A stretch of 64,000 bases of DNA from contig RQTK01000440.1 in the NCBI GenBank assembly GCA_003991915.1, forward strand, positions 96,694-160,693. The letters are read 5' to 3'. Every line of letters begins with the position of its first letter. The first letter of the stretch is position 1. Under the pieces are notes generated by a model. The model was not told the origin of the DNA. It made no database searches and saw only the letters and a program-made list of their open reading frames with translations. Origin of the DNA: Elysia chlorotica. Its lineage: Eukaryota > Mollusca > Gastropoda > Plakobranchidae. Position numbers and translations under genes: made by a program. This document shows positions 13,939 through 52,216 of the stretch, piece by piece.

Positions 13939-14195
13939 AATAATTTTATTGGATTTTTCAGGCCAATTGCCCATACAAGAAGTGAATAAACATACAACAT
14001 GATGATATAGATTTCCGCTTTTCTTAAATATGAAATAGACAAAGGCTCGTGCTTTCCTTTAAATATTTGGTCTAAATAACATACAGCAGCATTAAATATA
14101 GATTCGCCAGATGGGTTTAATATAATTATTGTGAAACATTTGTCTTTCTTTCAGAATTGGGTTCAACATAAAATTATTTTGTCTCAGGGCTTATG

Positions 14196-14198
<3 letters not shown>

Positions 14199-14254
<56 letters not shown>
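14199..14254. repeat. (GA)n microsatellite
   Basis: A pure GA dinucleotide run followed by G-rich sequence. Confidence 0.96.
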
Positions 14255-14257
<3 letters not shown>

Positions 14258-16040
14258 CGGAGGGAGATAGATAGAGTGGTAATTATTTTAGTAATCATGA
14301 TATCGGTTCAATATTTTAGAATGTGGAAGATACATCTCTTCTAGTGTGCAAACAAACTTCTTGTACATGTGTTAAACTTATAAAACTTTTTTTGCAAAAT
14401 CGTAAGGAGTTTTCAATACGACAAATACTTCATTTATATGTTTTGTTGAATTAGTCCCCGTAGGCCCTTGTTTTCACCATTGCCTGTCCCGTGATCGGTA
14501 CCAACGAACCCCACTATGTTTCATATCTCAAGGTATAAGGTGCACCACGAGAAGCTGCAAAGCTGTTATCATCATCATCACCATCATTATCATCATGCCA
14601 TTTTCATCACCACCACCGCACTATAGCCATTACTTTATATAAATCGTTAATCAAGTGCCTTTACAACTTAAGCACTATAATATCAGGGTCCAATTTCTAC
14701 GCAACTCTGTCTTGCTGTAGATCACATTTCAACAATGACTCATGGGCGGATGGGTTTTACTATGAATATCTTTACTCACAATATATTTTAGTGATTCTTA
14801 TCCGCACAGATAATTACAGTTCCTGTTTTTTAAATGAAGAAACATTTGGCATGCAGTCATGATGTATTTTAGAAAAAAAAAACATCTGGCATACAGTCAT
14901 GTATTTTCATAAAATAACAGTATCTGTATATCTATCTTAAGCTTCAAACCGCATAATGTTATGTTTGTTTGTTGTCCTTTTTGTTTTTGTTTTGTTTTTA
15001 AGGGGGAATGGGGCGCTGTTGTGTTTTTGTTGTTGTTGTTGTTGTTGCTGCTGCTGCTGTTGTTGCTGTCGTTGTTGTTGTTTTAGGGATCTGCTGTGTT
15101 GTTGTCTTTTTTAGGGGGGGTGTTGTTTTTTTTTAATGTATTTTTATTCTTACAAAGATATGTTGATTCTTTGGTTTGAAAATGTGATGCCTTTCAATGT
15201 GGATACTGAATTATAATTATCACTGTTTGAGTAATCATTTAAACTAAACTAAATTCGTTACCATTGACAAGGGTTGCACTGGTGAATTGCTCCTCCTTTG
15301 CGGTCTAATTTATAGATAATGCAATCTAGAGAATACTTGTATGTTGATATTGTTTGTGGGTAACAGAAATGTCAAAATGAAAGATGTTTCTAATTGAATG
15401 ATTCGCCATGAAGGATACTTTACTTAGTATGAATTTCTTTTTAATATGTTCGTGAATATATAAAAAAATCATCGCATATTTTATTTATTGTTCCTTCTTG
15501 ATACTAAACTTTTCAAGAGTGCTAAATAAAGAAATAAATAAAACAAAAGAAGTGTTTGTTCTTCCTTTTCTTCCAAGTATAATGTTTCTGTTCATTAAGT
15601 GCGTATATAACTATAATCGTGTCATTAGAAAATCAATGTTACTAATCATTATAATATATATGGAAAGTATACACACACAAAAAAACACAATGTGTGCCCT
15701 TTTAAAGTAAGTTTATGTGACAACTAATGGCCTTTTTTTGTATTCGCTCAAACAAGTTGAGTCAATTCACCTTATTTTTATATTTTAAAACTCATTTGAT
15801 CTCGTCACACCTGAGTCCACTCAAAGCATAAGATTGACATCATTGGAAGACCAAAAATGGAAAGACGAGGGGTATGTGGGGTGTAAGAACGGAGGATTAA
15901 CCAGACCCATAAACAATTATATGACGCTAAAAATTGTGTTGCAACTTTATCCGAAGAATTCAACCATGTACAAACAATTCGTTTGCCTTCAACAAGTCCT
16001 GGCTTGTTTATTTGTTTGTTTGTATTGTTGCATTATATAG
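14255..16040. other. Non-coding stretch with minor simple repeats
   Basis: Short (ATC)n near 14,568-14,600 and (TTG)n/(CTG)n near 15,028-15,080. No gene was recognised. Confidence 0.5.
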
Positions 16041-16286
16041 ACTGTATTGTGGACCGACCCCAAGACTGACGCCTGACAAATTTTATATGCTGATACAGGA
16101 CGGGGAGACCTGAGGTAAAATGCACAAACTTTCTACCCCTGGACTTGTGTCTCAGCCAGTCACAGTATAATGACTCCGATCCAACCAGTAGGGGAGACAA
16201 TTAATAAATTATTGCCCGATCGTATAATTCGAAACGCTGACCTCGCGATATGGAGACCAGCGCTCTACTATTTGAACCATTTCGTC
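16041..16286 (-). mobile_element. tRNA-derived SINE, nearly full length
   Basis: Read on the minus strand it starts with a tRNA-like head. There is an A-box-like stretch around TAGTAGAGCGCTGGTCTCC and a B-box-like TTTCGAATT, then the family body with the motif AGTCATTATACTGTGACTGG and the tail ending near the CACAATA block. It matches the copies at 31,445 and 34,312. Confidence 0.85.
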
Positions 16287-18890
16287 CCCTTTATGTCCTG
16301 GGAAAACACATTATGTAGGCCTAGGTCTTTTTTGTTCTTGAGAATCAGAAAGGATTTTTCGCCAAAAGTTACTCCACTTTGTTAGAGGACATAAGAAATG
16401 TTCAACAAACAGAAAGTTCATAGTGTCATCTTGCAGTATATCATTAAAAAACATCCGTTTGTGCAATGTATGTTGCCTTTCATAGAGGAGAATTAGCCGC
16501 ATAGTTCATCAGTACCGTACTTTATCATATTGCTTGATGAGCTGACTTAAACTAACGATAGAGTTCATGTCTTCTAACTTAGAGGTAACTTACATTCCTG
16601 ATACTGTAAACACAACGAACTGCACGCTGTTTTTGGGCCCAAAATTGTGTCGAGAGGAATTAATGTGGATCATATAGGGTCCATGGTAGATTCCCTGCGA
16701 GAAAATTCTTTGAGGGACGATTATTTATTTTCATTTTTCTCTTGTAATTGTATTTCTCTTTTAGACCATGATCGTACCAGAACTCGCCGCACGGCATCTG
16801 TTATCAACAACTGCTACTAATGAAGTATGAGAGTAAGATAACATTTTGAAAAGATGTCAATAAACGACTCTGACAATGAAAGGAACGTATGTTGACGGTG
16901 ATCTTATCTTGTAGGATTATTGATACCCCACATACACAGTTTGTGTCATATGTGGTTTAAACTTGATTTTGACAAGATAGGCCTGTCGCTTATTACCTAA
17001 GCAATATAACAATTAATAAATAAACGTTATCATTTGGAGAAAAAAAAAGTATTTGGGGACACCATGATATCCTGTCGCACTGCGGAGACGCACCCTTAAA
17101 GAAAAAAAAAAGAAAGGAGAAAAAAAGTTTTGAACACGTGGGTGTATTATTAAGTGTTATTAAGTTACAATGTCAAGTAACTAAAATCTTGAAGGAAACC
17201 AGAAACAACACCCTCCAAGATGTTGGTTCAAATAATTTTCGATACCGGGTAACCTAGGAGTGACTGCATTGTGTACAATAAATTTGATGACTCTAATATA
17301 TATATATATAGGAAACATAAAACGATCTTTTTATATAAAGTAGCTAAATGTTCCATTAGTTGAATCAGATTTTGCCAAAAGTTACGTTGCAATGACATTG
17401 AATAATTTATATGCATTCTTGAATCAGTCAACATCTATGCTGTAGCCTACAGTAGTAGTTCGGTGGTAGGCCCCCTATAATGCACATGCAGCCTGTTAGT
17501 ATTTTTTTCCGAAGTATCTGATGAAAAACAATGATCTATAGGTCTTCAACGGGAAATGCCAATTTATAATCCGTGGACAACATAATGATATCGATTGGAA
17601 ATGACCCACCATGACATCACCAAATTATCAACGTCATAATATGTTATTTTCTTACGGAGGCATACAAGCACAATAGACAGTAGGCTACGCCTAGTCCACT
17701 GCTGGTCCAAACATCTGTTGTTTAGCACACCCATGTTTTATCTTCTGTTTCTTTTCTTTTTTTTTAAAAAAAACGCAGGCTTTAAATGGGAAATTAACAC
17801 CACTGTTAAACTAATTTGAAATCAGATAATCCTGGGTGCATTGTCAATCATTATTTATATTTATATAATTTTATGGAAACATTTCATCTTTTATAAGAGA
17901 AGCTATTTAAAAATACCAACCATATTTATTAACCATAGATTTTAACTGTTAAGCGTTTGAACGAAATCTTTTTCGACGCCTTGGATTTGGTACATGTATT
18001 TTAACTGTTATTCATTAAGCAACCGCTAGCTCAACGGAAAGTTGGCCCTGGAAAGCATGACTTATAAATTTCAATCTGATCAATGGGCTATCGCAGCGCA
18101 ACAATTTCGCATTTTTCACCAAGGTTGAAGGTGCGAGACTGGGAGCATCGGCCCGGTTTTAGTCATCGGGCTGCTCATAATGGGATATCAATGCGCAATA
18201 AATTAGCATAGATATATGACAAAAAACAACCAATTCCAAGTTGTATTGTCCGTAAAGGAGGTATTTAAGTCAATGGATAACTAATTTGTATACTCTTCTT
18301 GATTTATAGAAACAGAAATTAATTTTCTTTAACAAAATCTATAAAACACCAACACCCCTTACGAACTACTTTGTTTTCCGTTTATTGAACATTTCGTTAA
18401 TGCTCTTCGAACGCGTTGGGTTCCACAATCTTCTGCAGCCCTAACCGGTTATTTACCTCAGTAAGATTATTGTAAACAAACGTTTAGTGGGTGCAGAAAA
18501 CTGTGGATTATTTTGGATTTAATTGGAACGATCCATCCCTCCAGGTAAGAATAAACGGTCTGCAAATCATTATTCCCTTCAACTGTTGCGCTTTTAGGGA
18601 CAACCTGATGCGGCTCAGAACCGTAAGATGATTTATAAAGTACTCCTCAAGATGGCGGTGTAGAGAGATATAATTATTGTGCCCTTGATCATCGGTGCCC
18701 AGTAGATAACACCATGATGCTAAATTTGTGGAATTTATATTGGTTGTCAATAGTGCTTTTATATTGATAAAGATATGTTTTGAGATAGCAGGTATAATTG
18801 ATCAAGATTATCTAATAGATAAGATTAGGCCAATGCCTTCCCAGAATTTCTACCTGTCGAGATTTTGCATTCGCTTCCGCATTTGGAAAA
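16287..18890. other. Non-coding stretch; one possible terminal exon at 16,765-16,813
   Basis: Mostly AT-rich sequence with no clear gene. A pyrimidine tract and TTTTAG at 16,759-16,764 precede a short frame reading DHDRTRTRRTASVINNCY then TAA, and AATAAA follows near 16,858. It could be the last exon of an unseen gene but is too short to identify. Confidence 0.3.
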
Positions 18891-18892
18891 GA

Positions 18893-19115
18893 TCTAGCTA
18901 GATCTAATCTACACAGGTGGACTAAACATAGATAGACTAGAATCTAGACCTAGATCATAGAACGCCTAGATTCGAGACCTCATCTTTATCTATATCGATC
19001 CCTAAGAAGAAAGAAGAAAGAATTAGAATCTAGAATTCTATGTAGATTCAAGCCTACGCACTAGAATCTAGATCTAGAAATCTAGTTGTAGATTTTAGAT
19101 CTAGATCTAGATCTA
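18893..19115. repeat. Cluster of AGATCT/CTAGAT motifs
   Basis: Many overlapping copies of AGATCTAG and TCTAGAATC in about 220 bp, ending in an uninterrupted (AGATCT)n run near 19,096-19,116. A smaller cluster of the same motif lies at about 51,008-51,080. Confidence 0.85.
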
Positions 19116-19137
19116 GTGTACAATTTATCACAATCAC

Positions 19138-19651
19138 TTAAATCACCGGACTCATTTTGTGCTGCTCTATATGCACTATATATAGATCTAGTGTTTTTAT
19201 CCTAATTCTTCTTCTTACATTTTCATCAGTTTGGCCTTTTCGGTGAAAGAGGCAGTCTGTTGTAGGGTATTCAGGGTACCCCATAATTTTTGCTCCAGTG
19301 TTGTATCTGAAGGCTATATTGTTTGCCTGATGTGGGAATAAGAGTGGCATGCCATGAGGATATGTTATGGAGTTTGTGGGATGTCTCTGCATTGTCAGAG
19401 AGAAAGGATTGCAGCTTATCTTTAATTTGTACATGTCACGGCGTAGAATTTCCCCCCAAATCCAGCATTTTAGTTGCCAGTGCAAGCCGCAAGGCCACAT
19501 CGGCCGAGCGAACTAGTGAGCATAGGAGACAGACGAGATGTTGCGGTCGCTCACACATGCGCCAATCAATCACTGACTTGACAGGTGCTCCATACGGGAT
19601 ACTTGTGCGCTGTGCATGTGGTCTATGCAACGGCAGAAATTGATGACACAA
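19138..19651 (-). other. GC-richer patch with overlapping minus-strand open frames, unidentified
   Basis: Composition is clearly richer in GC than the neighbours. Two overlapping minus-strand frames (19,138-19,500 and 19,436-19,651) look like pieces of one protein read in different frames. I do not recognise it. A decayed retroelement is the likeliest explanation; an exon of a host gene is less likely because no splice signals frame it. Confidence 0.35.
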
Positions 19652-21540
19652 AAAAATCTGTCTCTTTTGTACCTCACTATGTCGAAACTACTCAGAAACT
19701 ACTTTTTTTTATTGATTAAAAACAAAAAAACAGCTCCACCGATTTTTTAAATTATCTTCCAGTTCAATCTATTCTATTGATAATGATATTCTTCTTTAAT
19801 ATTAAAATGTAAAATTCAATACGTTATCGTTTACGGTTCAGCGTAAATATGTGTTTAATCGACCTATCATTCTAAGAACAGGCCCAATGGGCCAATTGCA
19901 GCACTGGACACAGTTCTAAACAAACATAGAATAACACCACAAGTAAACCATATTAGATTGTTTGTATGGAACCACTGTTACGAATACCTTCATCATAATG
20001 TGTACACATATCTCTCAGAGATAATTGTGAAACAAACACAAGCCCTCAGAAACAACCCATTTGTTATAGAGTTATATTTTAAAACAATCTGAACAGAGCA
20101 TTTTGTGAAGTGCACAGTGCTGTGTCTCACACGATACCAATACAACCAAGCTTAATTCCAAAAATACATGCAGCAATAGATTTAACTACATGATCAATAG
20201 TATACAGAAGAGTGTTTTCACTTAAAATCATTCCCAAGCAGCACATACAAGCAATGGGGCGGGGGCTGTTAGGATAGCTAGGTACAGAGAACAGTTATCA
20301 AATGATTTCAACAATAGGAAAATGCAGAGTTCACAGATTTACAAACGATCAAAAGAAATTACTCTACATATAAACAACGTATTTACTCCATAAATGAACT
20401 GGAATATTGCTTAAAACATAATGTGCGTAAAATGTCTTTATTGTATTGGAGGAACTAGAAACAGTCATCCCATTCATAGAAAAGGGCAGAGCCCGTGTGT
20501 AAACTACAAAAAAATATAACTCTTACTCCAGATCATGTCTGCTCTCTGTAAATGAATTATGCTATTATTTAAAAATCATAATGTGTATAAAATTTCTTAC
20601 TTTATTGCGTTGAAGGTGCATTTTCAAAGTAGCATTGTAATTCTGTAAATATTTCTCTGATTATTTACAAGATTAATCTTTGTTGAAAACCTGTGATCAG
20701 GTAATGCCTAAAGAATACAAAGGAGAGGATAAGATGGAAGTGTACTGACTTTGTAATTTGGTAAGATCAAGGTGTAAGATGTTGGGAATATTATGTACAA
20801 ATTTACATAAAAATTCGTGGATATGTTTTTTTTTATAGATTGAATATTCTATTTGATGAGTCACTGATTCAGTTATGTAAAAATTTGTCGACTTCCGACA
20901 GTATTAAAAAAAAAACTACATGAGAGATTTTTTGCGTTCTTTTTATAAACAATTAACCATTTTTTGTGTTTATACTTTGGTCTTAAAATTAATGTGTTTT
21001 TTTTTTTCATATAAATATTGAGAGATGAGAGTAAAATCCCATATAATCAGTAATACCCACACTCACACTTGTAACTATGTAAGCTACCTGCACTGACCGA
21101 AGTTTGACCCTCATTGACTTTGGTCAGTCTGCACGGGCTTGCGTTTTAAACTAAAATATCACGACGCTGTGATGTGTGCATTTAGTTTGTTCTGTTCTAA
21201 GTCGAAAAATTGTGGTTTGCAGTCACCGTGGGAGATAAAATATATATATATTGGGTTTGGTCTCATTTTTGAGAATTAGTTTTTCTTAATTATACATGTT
21301 ATAATTTTTTTTTGAATTATCATTTTGTTCATAGTTGAACTTTTGAAGAATCTTTTGCAAGTCTTTCACCTGACTCATTTCCGGACAGGACAGAATATAA
21401 TATAATTATTCAGTGAGAGAATACACTGCAGAGCTACTGAATTTGTCCTTGCTAACGAGTCTAAATTTTATAGAAACAATCTTAGTTTCTGTCGTGTTGT
21501 CTTTAGCTAGATTGAATATATGGCTGCACGACAATCACTT
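19652..21540. other. Non-coding stretch, nothing recognised
   Basis: AT-rich sequence without clear exons; it may include the 3' remains of the minus-strand LINE that follows. Confidence 0.4.
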
Positions 21541-22665
21541 TAGATAACAATGTCTTTATTGATGTTGTTATTATTATCTAGAAGTACTCAAGTTTGGTCT
21601 TACTTCCTGGATAGCATGGAGTTCTGCCAAGAAATTGAATGTCAGTTTGCCTGCACGAAAATAAAGTTTTTATATGATCCATCTGGAAATTTTATTACAA
21701 TTCCTGAGCCTTCATATCTGCTTGAATTTTCAGGTTTCAGAGGGATTATTCTCCTATATATATATATATATATACTCCAGAGCTCTGGATTTTAGAATTG
21801 AATCTGCTTCCATATGTTTTTGGACTCCTGTAATTGCTGTGATAATTTTGCAGGGAGAACAGGGTTGTCACTTGCCTGCTTTCATTTATTGCGACTCCCC
21901 ATTCTTAAAATTGCCCACTGTTCCACCTTACTAATGGTGTCCTGCATTCTGGTTTGTGCGAGGCCAATTATGTCTGTCTGAGTCTAGATTGCTAAATTAC
22001 ATGTATCTGCAAGGCTCTTTGGGTGTAGGGGTGAATTGGTTGGGTAAATCTTTAATGTACACAAGAGAGTTGGAGATTTACACTCCACCCTGAGGAACTC
22101 CCTCATGTAGGTGTACCTGATTACTAAGACAGTAAGAGTGTTGTTGGTTTTGACTCCTACTTTCTTCTTTTAAGAAAGTCTCTGATCCAAGCAAGCATTC
22201 TTCCCTTAATTCAACAGTTGAGGAATTTGGAAAAAGTTCTTCCTCTCGTACTTTGTCAATCAAAGGCTTTGGAGAGATAAAAAAAAAGGTTGTACTTGTA
22301 GTTGTAATAATACTAACTAATATTCTCATAATTGTTTTCTTTGCGAGGCATTTTCAATTTCCCCGGCCAGATAAGTAGTTTGATTTTCAGTGCTTGTATA
22401 TTTTCTTTAGCCTGATTGACAGTCGTTTAAAATGTGGTTCTCCTCAAGATATATATGTGCCATAATTAGTCTATTGTTTACTATGCTCCATGGTTTTACT
22501 GATGCAGCTGAGAAGACTTATGGGGCGATAGCTTGATTAGTCATGCTTGGATTTCCCCTTCTTAAGAATGGGGATTATTTCTGCCTCTCTCCATTCTTCT
22601 GGAAAAATGTCCTGCATTCATGACAGGTTGAAAATTCTGACACACTTACTAGGTCCTTTTTATAC
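21540..22665 (-). pseudogene. Decayed LINE ORF2: reverse transcriptase and RNase H remnants
   Basis: On the minus strand, in order, 22,640-22,500 reads EEWREAEIIPILKKGKSKH then SYRPISLLSC, the classic finger motif of LINE reverse transcriptase. At 22,330-22,080 a DKVREE segment ends in HEGVPQGGV, the conserved PQG motif. At 22,080-21,940 VYIKDLPNQF follows, and about 21,940-21,890 reads MQDTISKVEQWA. At 21,740-21,600 an RNase H-like segment has GSGIVIKFPDGSYKN and ISWQNSML in place of an AELHAI-type motif. Frameshifts and stops are frequent. RNase H after reverse transcriptase suggests the same broad group as the 4.3-6.4 kb remnant. The element is inactive. Confidence 0.88.
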
Positions 22666-24039
22666 CAGATGAAACTAAAAGAGCACCAAACTGAGGTATA
22701 TAGGGAATTTGTTTTCATAACAAAGGTAAGTAGGTCTACTGTCAATGAGTCAGTGACCTAGTCTACCTGTTAAGTTCTAAAGTAAAAGGATGAAAACACA
22801 GTGGCTTCAGTGATCAGGAGATGGCTTCCAGTGTTGATATTTGGGTTCTTAAACAATGTTTGTTCAATGATTTCCAATTTTAAAAGAGGTTGCAGCTATT
22901 CAGTATTGGGTGCATCTTCAAGGGGAACATTCTTATTCTTTGCATTTTAAATGTGAACTAATAGGACCTGGAGATTAAAAAAGCAGGTAGGGCTAGCGTG
23001 CTGGCAGGTTGATTCAGCAGTGTTGATTACGTTCTAGTGAGATGACATAGAATGATAGGCAACCAAACTGAGCAGCAATTCTTTCCAGGGCTTAAGACCT
23101 CAAGATTATCGAATTATGATAGCACTCTTTCTTTGACAAATTATGTTGTAAAAGATCTATAGGCCTACCCAAGAAATATTGCTGCTTAGTGCATAATAAT
23201 GTTCATGTTGATTCTTCACTATTCATACAAACTTGAAATCAATTTTCAGTCTCACAAATAAAGCAAGAAAGTACATGTATAGCTAGATTCTAGTAATAAA
23301 TAGAATTGTTTACATTTTCAGTGTCTTGTTATTAAATCAAGAGGGCCACCACAAGGTTTTGAAGTGGTATTAGTGAAGTAATTTTTTGTACCCTAACATG
23401 AATGAGTTTGTGATGTCATCAGATTTTTTAATTACATTTTTTTTTCCTTTTAAAACATTGAGAGGAAATTGATTTTTCTATTTTTAAAGGTTTGGATACA
23501 CCATAGATATTAAGAATGTATACTGAATTTATTTTGGCTTCACCGTGTTTTCATTTGCCATGATGATTGAGATTGCAGCTTTATTGTTCTGAATCTTAGC
23601 ACTAGCGCAATGAGGTTCATTTGAACAGCTTTGATGTTATGGGGAAATTCACCTTTGTTCTAGAAACAGAATTCAACTTTGTAAACTGGTAGTATTAGGA
23701 ATCCATTCTTTACTGCTTGGCAGTGTTCCATGTTAACACATTTATGCTCTTAAGTAAATTAGTAGCAACCATTCTTGCTACTTTTTAAAATCAATTAATG
23801 AGTAAATTGTTTCAAATTTGGAAATTGATGGAAACTTTTAAAACAATGAAAAGAATTCTAAAAGTAGATACATGTATAATTTGTACCTATTTCTTAATAA
23901 GTTCATGTCAGGAAACTGAAAGAACAGTTATTCCTCTCATTGAATTAATTTCCTGGAAATGAGAACATTTCATCATGAAAAGTGAAATAATGCCGTATCA
24001 AATTTTTAAATTAATGTTGGTTGTTCTTTTTTTCCTCAG
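22666..24039. other. Non-coding stretch upstream of the spectrin start exon
   Basis: AT-rich sequence ending in a pyrimidine tract and CAG acceptor at 24,037-24,039. It is therefore probably intron between an unseen 5' untranslated exon and the first coding exon of beta-spectrin. Confidence 0.55.
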
Positions 24040-24089
24040 GATCGTAGAGTCAGTGAGGTAGTGAGGGCTTGAAGTGGAGAGTCTTAAAA

Positions 24090-49711
<25,622 letters not shown>

Positions 49712-50307
49712 GTGCAGTTTTTTCCGTTTCTACTCTTTATTTTATGTTGTTTAAGATGATTTAAGAAAGTTAATGTAAATGATTATTTAGCATATGTTCA
49801 TGTAAAGTATGTTGGTAACAGCTTTTTTACAGTTAAGGCAAACTTAATTTTATTTGTCAGCATTAAGGTGTATTATAACATAGCTGCCAACCAGTACGTA
49901 TAATACGTATTTAGTACGTATTCGACCTCCCGAATACGTCCTCAGTATCTGGTTGAAAAAATACGTATTTGACGATATTCAGCTAAAAATCGGGTGTCCC
50001 GTCGATCGCTCAGTAGTTGCTGCTATTTTCGGCAATAACGTCCGGTTAGCCCAGCCTTTAACACCACCCGTTCACGTTTTCATCGTCTCATAAGAGGGTA
50101 GGGATCGGCCGAGTCTCTTATCAACGTTCACTCGCGGCTCTTTTCGGTAACAAATACGGTAAATTGTGTACCACTATAGCGGCAATTATGATTCCGCCGC
50201 CGGCGATCTGTCCATCCGGGAATCCCATAGCTTTGTTCGCTACTGCAGGCCTAAGGCAGAGAGTTTGTTTCCAAGAATCCAGTTTTGGGGCGACAAGTTA
50301 GACTGAT

Positions 50308-50386
50308 NNNNNNNNNNNNNNNNNNNNNNNNNNNNNNNNNNNNNNNNNNNNNNNNNNNNNNNNNNNNNNNNNNNNNNNNNNNNNNN
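50308..50386. other. Assembly gap, 79 N
   Basis: Run of N. It separates the truncated beta-spectrin from the truncated ZXD gene. The true size of the missing sequence is unknown. Confidence 0.99.
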
Positions 50387-51114
50387 ACGATCAGATAAAC
50401 AATTTCGTATTTTGTAGGGCTAGGCACAATCGCTGCTACTCTTGCATACACACACACACACACACACTCACACGCATCCTCGTTGGGCGGCGCATTATTG
50501 CATTTGCTCAAAGATGTTACATACCGCACAAGATATTTTGTCCACTCTTGTTGGTTATTGTATATTAAAATATCAAGTAAAATTGGCTACTTAAAAAAGA
50601 AAACATTAACACTAGGCTACATTACTTTAATTCTCTTCACAGCTTTCACTTCTCTTTATAAATCTTGCTTATAATTATATCGTCGTCGGGATTCGGGAAC
50701 ATAGATCTGAGCTTAATCAAGATCTGGTATTAACGGGGAATGCGGCAAATCGGGTGTCGACGAAAAGATCGTAAATGTACGAAAATGATCGAAAATCTAG
50801 ATATCCATATGGGTAATTAAAATGATCATCATCAAACAAAAATGTTAAACAATAATTCTAATCGATAACGGTGGCATCAGTTTGGCTAGAGTTGCAACAC
50901 GTTAGCTACAGACAACAGCAATCATCCGTTTTTAAGTTGCCGATAGAATACATACATCCAAACAAACCTATCTGTCGTTGCGAAGTGACACTACATCTAA
51001 TGAAGGTGAATCTAGATCTAGATTGTAGCTTTATATTATAAATCTAGTTGACATACGATGGTATAGATCTAGATCTAATTCTAATAAAAATCGAGAACTA
51101 GTGTAGTTGATCTT

Positions 51115-51175
51115 GAGGGGCGAACTGGCTCAAGTGCCAGACCGTCTTGTTCTCAGTGCCTAGTTTGAGGCCGAC
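51115..51175 (+). mobile_element. SINE head fragment
   Basis: GAGGGGCGAACTGGCTCAAG and following bases match the tRNA-like 5' head of the SINE family. The body is not recognisable. Confidence 0.7.
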
Positions 51176-51588
51176 GGTTGGGCAAATTAAAATATGTCCT
51201 ATTTGTAACCTACTCGTTACTTCAGTCAATAATGGTATTAGTTCCAAGTGCATTGCTTTGGGCATGCTAGAAAGTTTACGTTCTTTATTGAAACATCTTA
51301 AAATATTATATTTAGTTTATACAAAGCCTGGATATTGCTGACCTGGTGTTACTGACACTAGAGATAAAAATCAACAAAATTAAAAAAAAAAAAAGAAAAG
51401 AAATAGATCAAAACAAAAACACACTCCCAAAAAAGGAAGAAACTTTTTAAAGTTGTCATTAAGCATACAAGTGTTAAAGTCAATATTGATAGGTGAACTA
51501 AATAAGCTTGGCCATAAATTAGGTTTGCAGTGACTAACCGCGCTAAAAATCTGTATTTGCTTTCTCAAAAGTTGGCAGCTATGCCAAC

Positions 51589-51890
51589 CCAACCTTTAAG
51601 TACGTTGGGTTTTTTTTTTTTTTTTTTCTTCTTACTCAATGATCAAAATCATTGATGTGTGGTGAGTCCAGTATGGTCAGCCCATCTTCTACCTGGGTTT
51701 TTTATTTTATTTTTCCAACATCAACCCCTTACCCACTTAATAGCAGTTCGACTTGCATCTACGCAGCGTTCACTCCATAGAGGAGCATACCTTTAAGTAC
51801 GTGGAGTTTTTTTTTCTGAATCATATCTCAATGATGCGAGTCCGATCAGCCATCCTTCTACCTGTGTATTTTGTTTCTTTCATCCTTCTC
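51589..51890. repeat. Direct duplication of about 190 bp, diverged
   Basis: Two blocks each start CTTTAAGTACGT followed by a T-run, then share ATCATATCTCAATGATG-type, GTCAGCCCATCTTCTACCTG-type and CATCCTTC-type sequence (51,594 and 51,791). Confidence 0.65.
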
Positions 51891-52030
51891 ATGATAACCT
51901 ATCTAGTGCTGAGGTTGGACATTAGGCAACAAACAATCAATCAGAAGCCTAGAGCCAGGAGTCCCAAGTTTTCATGTTAAATTACTGGATTTTTACGCTT
52001 TCCACATGAACACGTTGACAGGTCTACGGT

Positions 52031-52216
52031 ACAGTATGTCAAACTGGCTCACGTGGTAGAGCGTTAGTCTCCCAATTTGAAGGTCCTTATTTTTAAAACC
52101 CACGATTGATAAAAAAATTGGCTCTCCGTACTGACTCTGCGGTGGGGGCCTATCCACAATGTAGCCATTCTAGCACTTACATTGGACGCTAAGCTCTCAA
52201 CTCAACTTAACTCTGC
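52031..52216 (+). mobile_element. tRNA-derived SINE at the head of the exon-edge array
   Basis: Head CAAACTGGCTCACGTGGTAG with TTAGTCTCCCAATTTG, then the B-box region AAAACCCACGATTG, then the shortened body and a (CAACT)n-like tail at about 52,196-52,207. It is the only copy in this stretch with a head; the following nine array units carry only its 3' part. Confidence 0.82.

Larger units (their letters stand above)
49879..51583. mobile_element. Possible terminal-inverted-repeat element spanning the assembly gap
   Basis: CATAGCTGCCAAC at 49,879-49,891 and its exact reverse complement at 51,571-51,583 bracket 1.7 kb of sequence. The inner flanks are weakly similar. The left part has tandem TACGTAT motifs and is richer in CpG than the spectrin introns. 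No transposase was read and no target-site duplication is clear. Contains a SINE head at 51,115. Confidence 0.5.
50387..52030. other. Non-coding stretch between the two truncated genes
   Basis: No spectrin exon and no zinc-finger exon was found here on either strand. It contains (CA)n at 50,446-50,468, an AGATCT cluster at 51,008-51,080, a SINE head, and a diverged direct duplication at 51,589-51,890. Confidence 0.65.
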
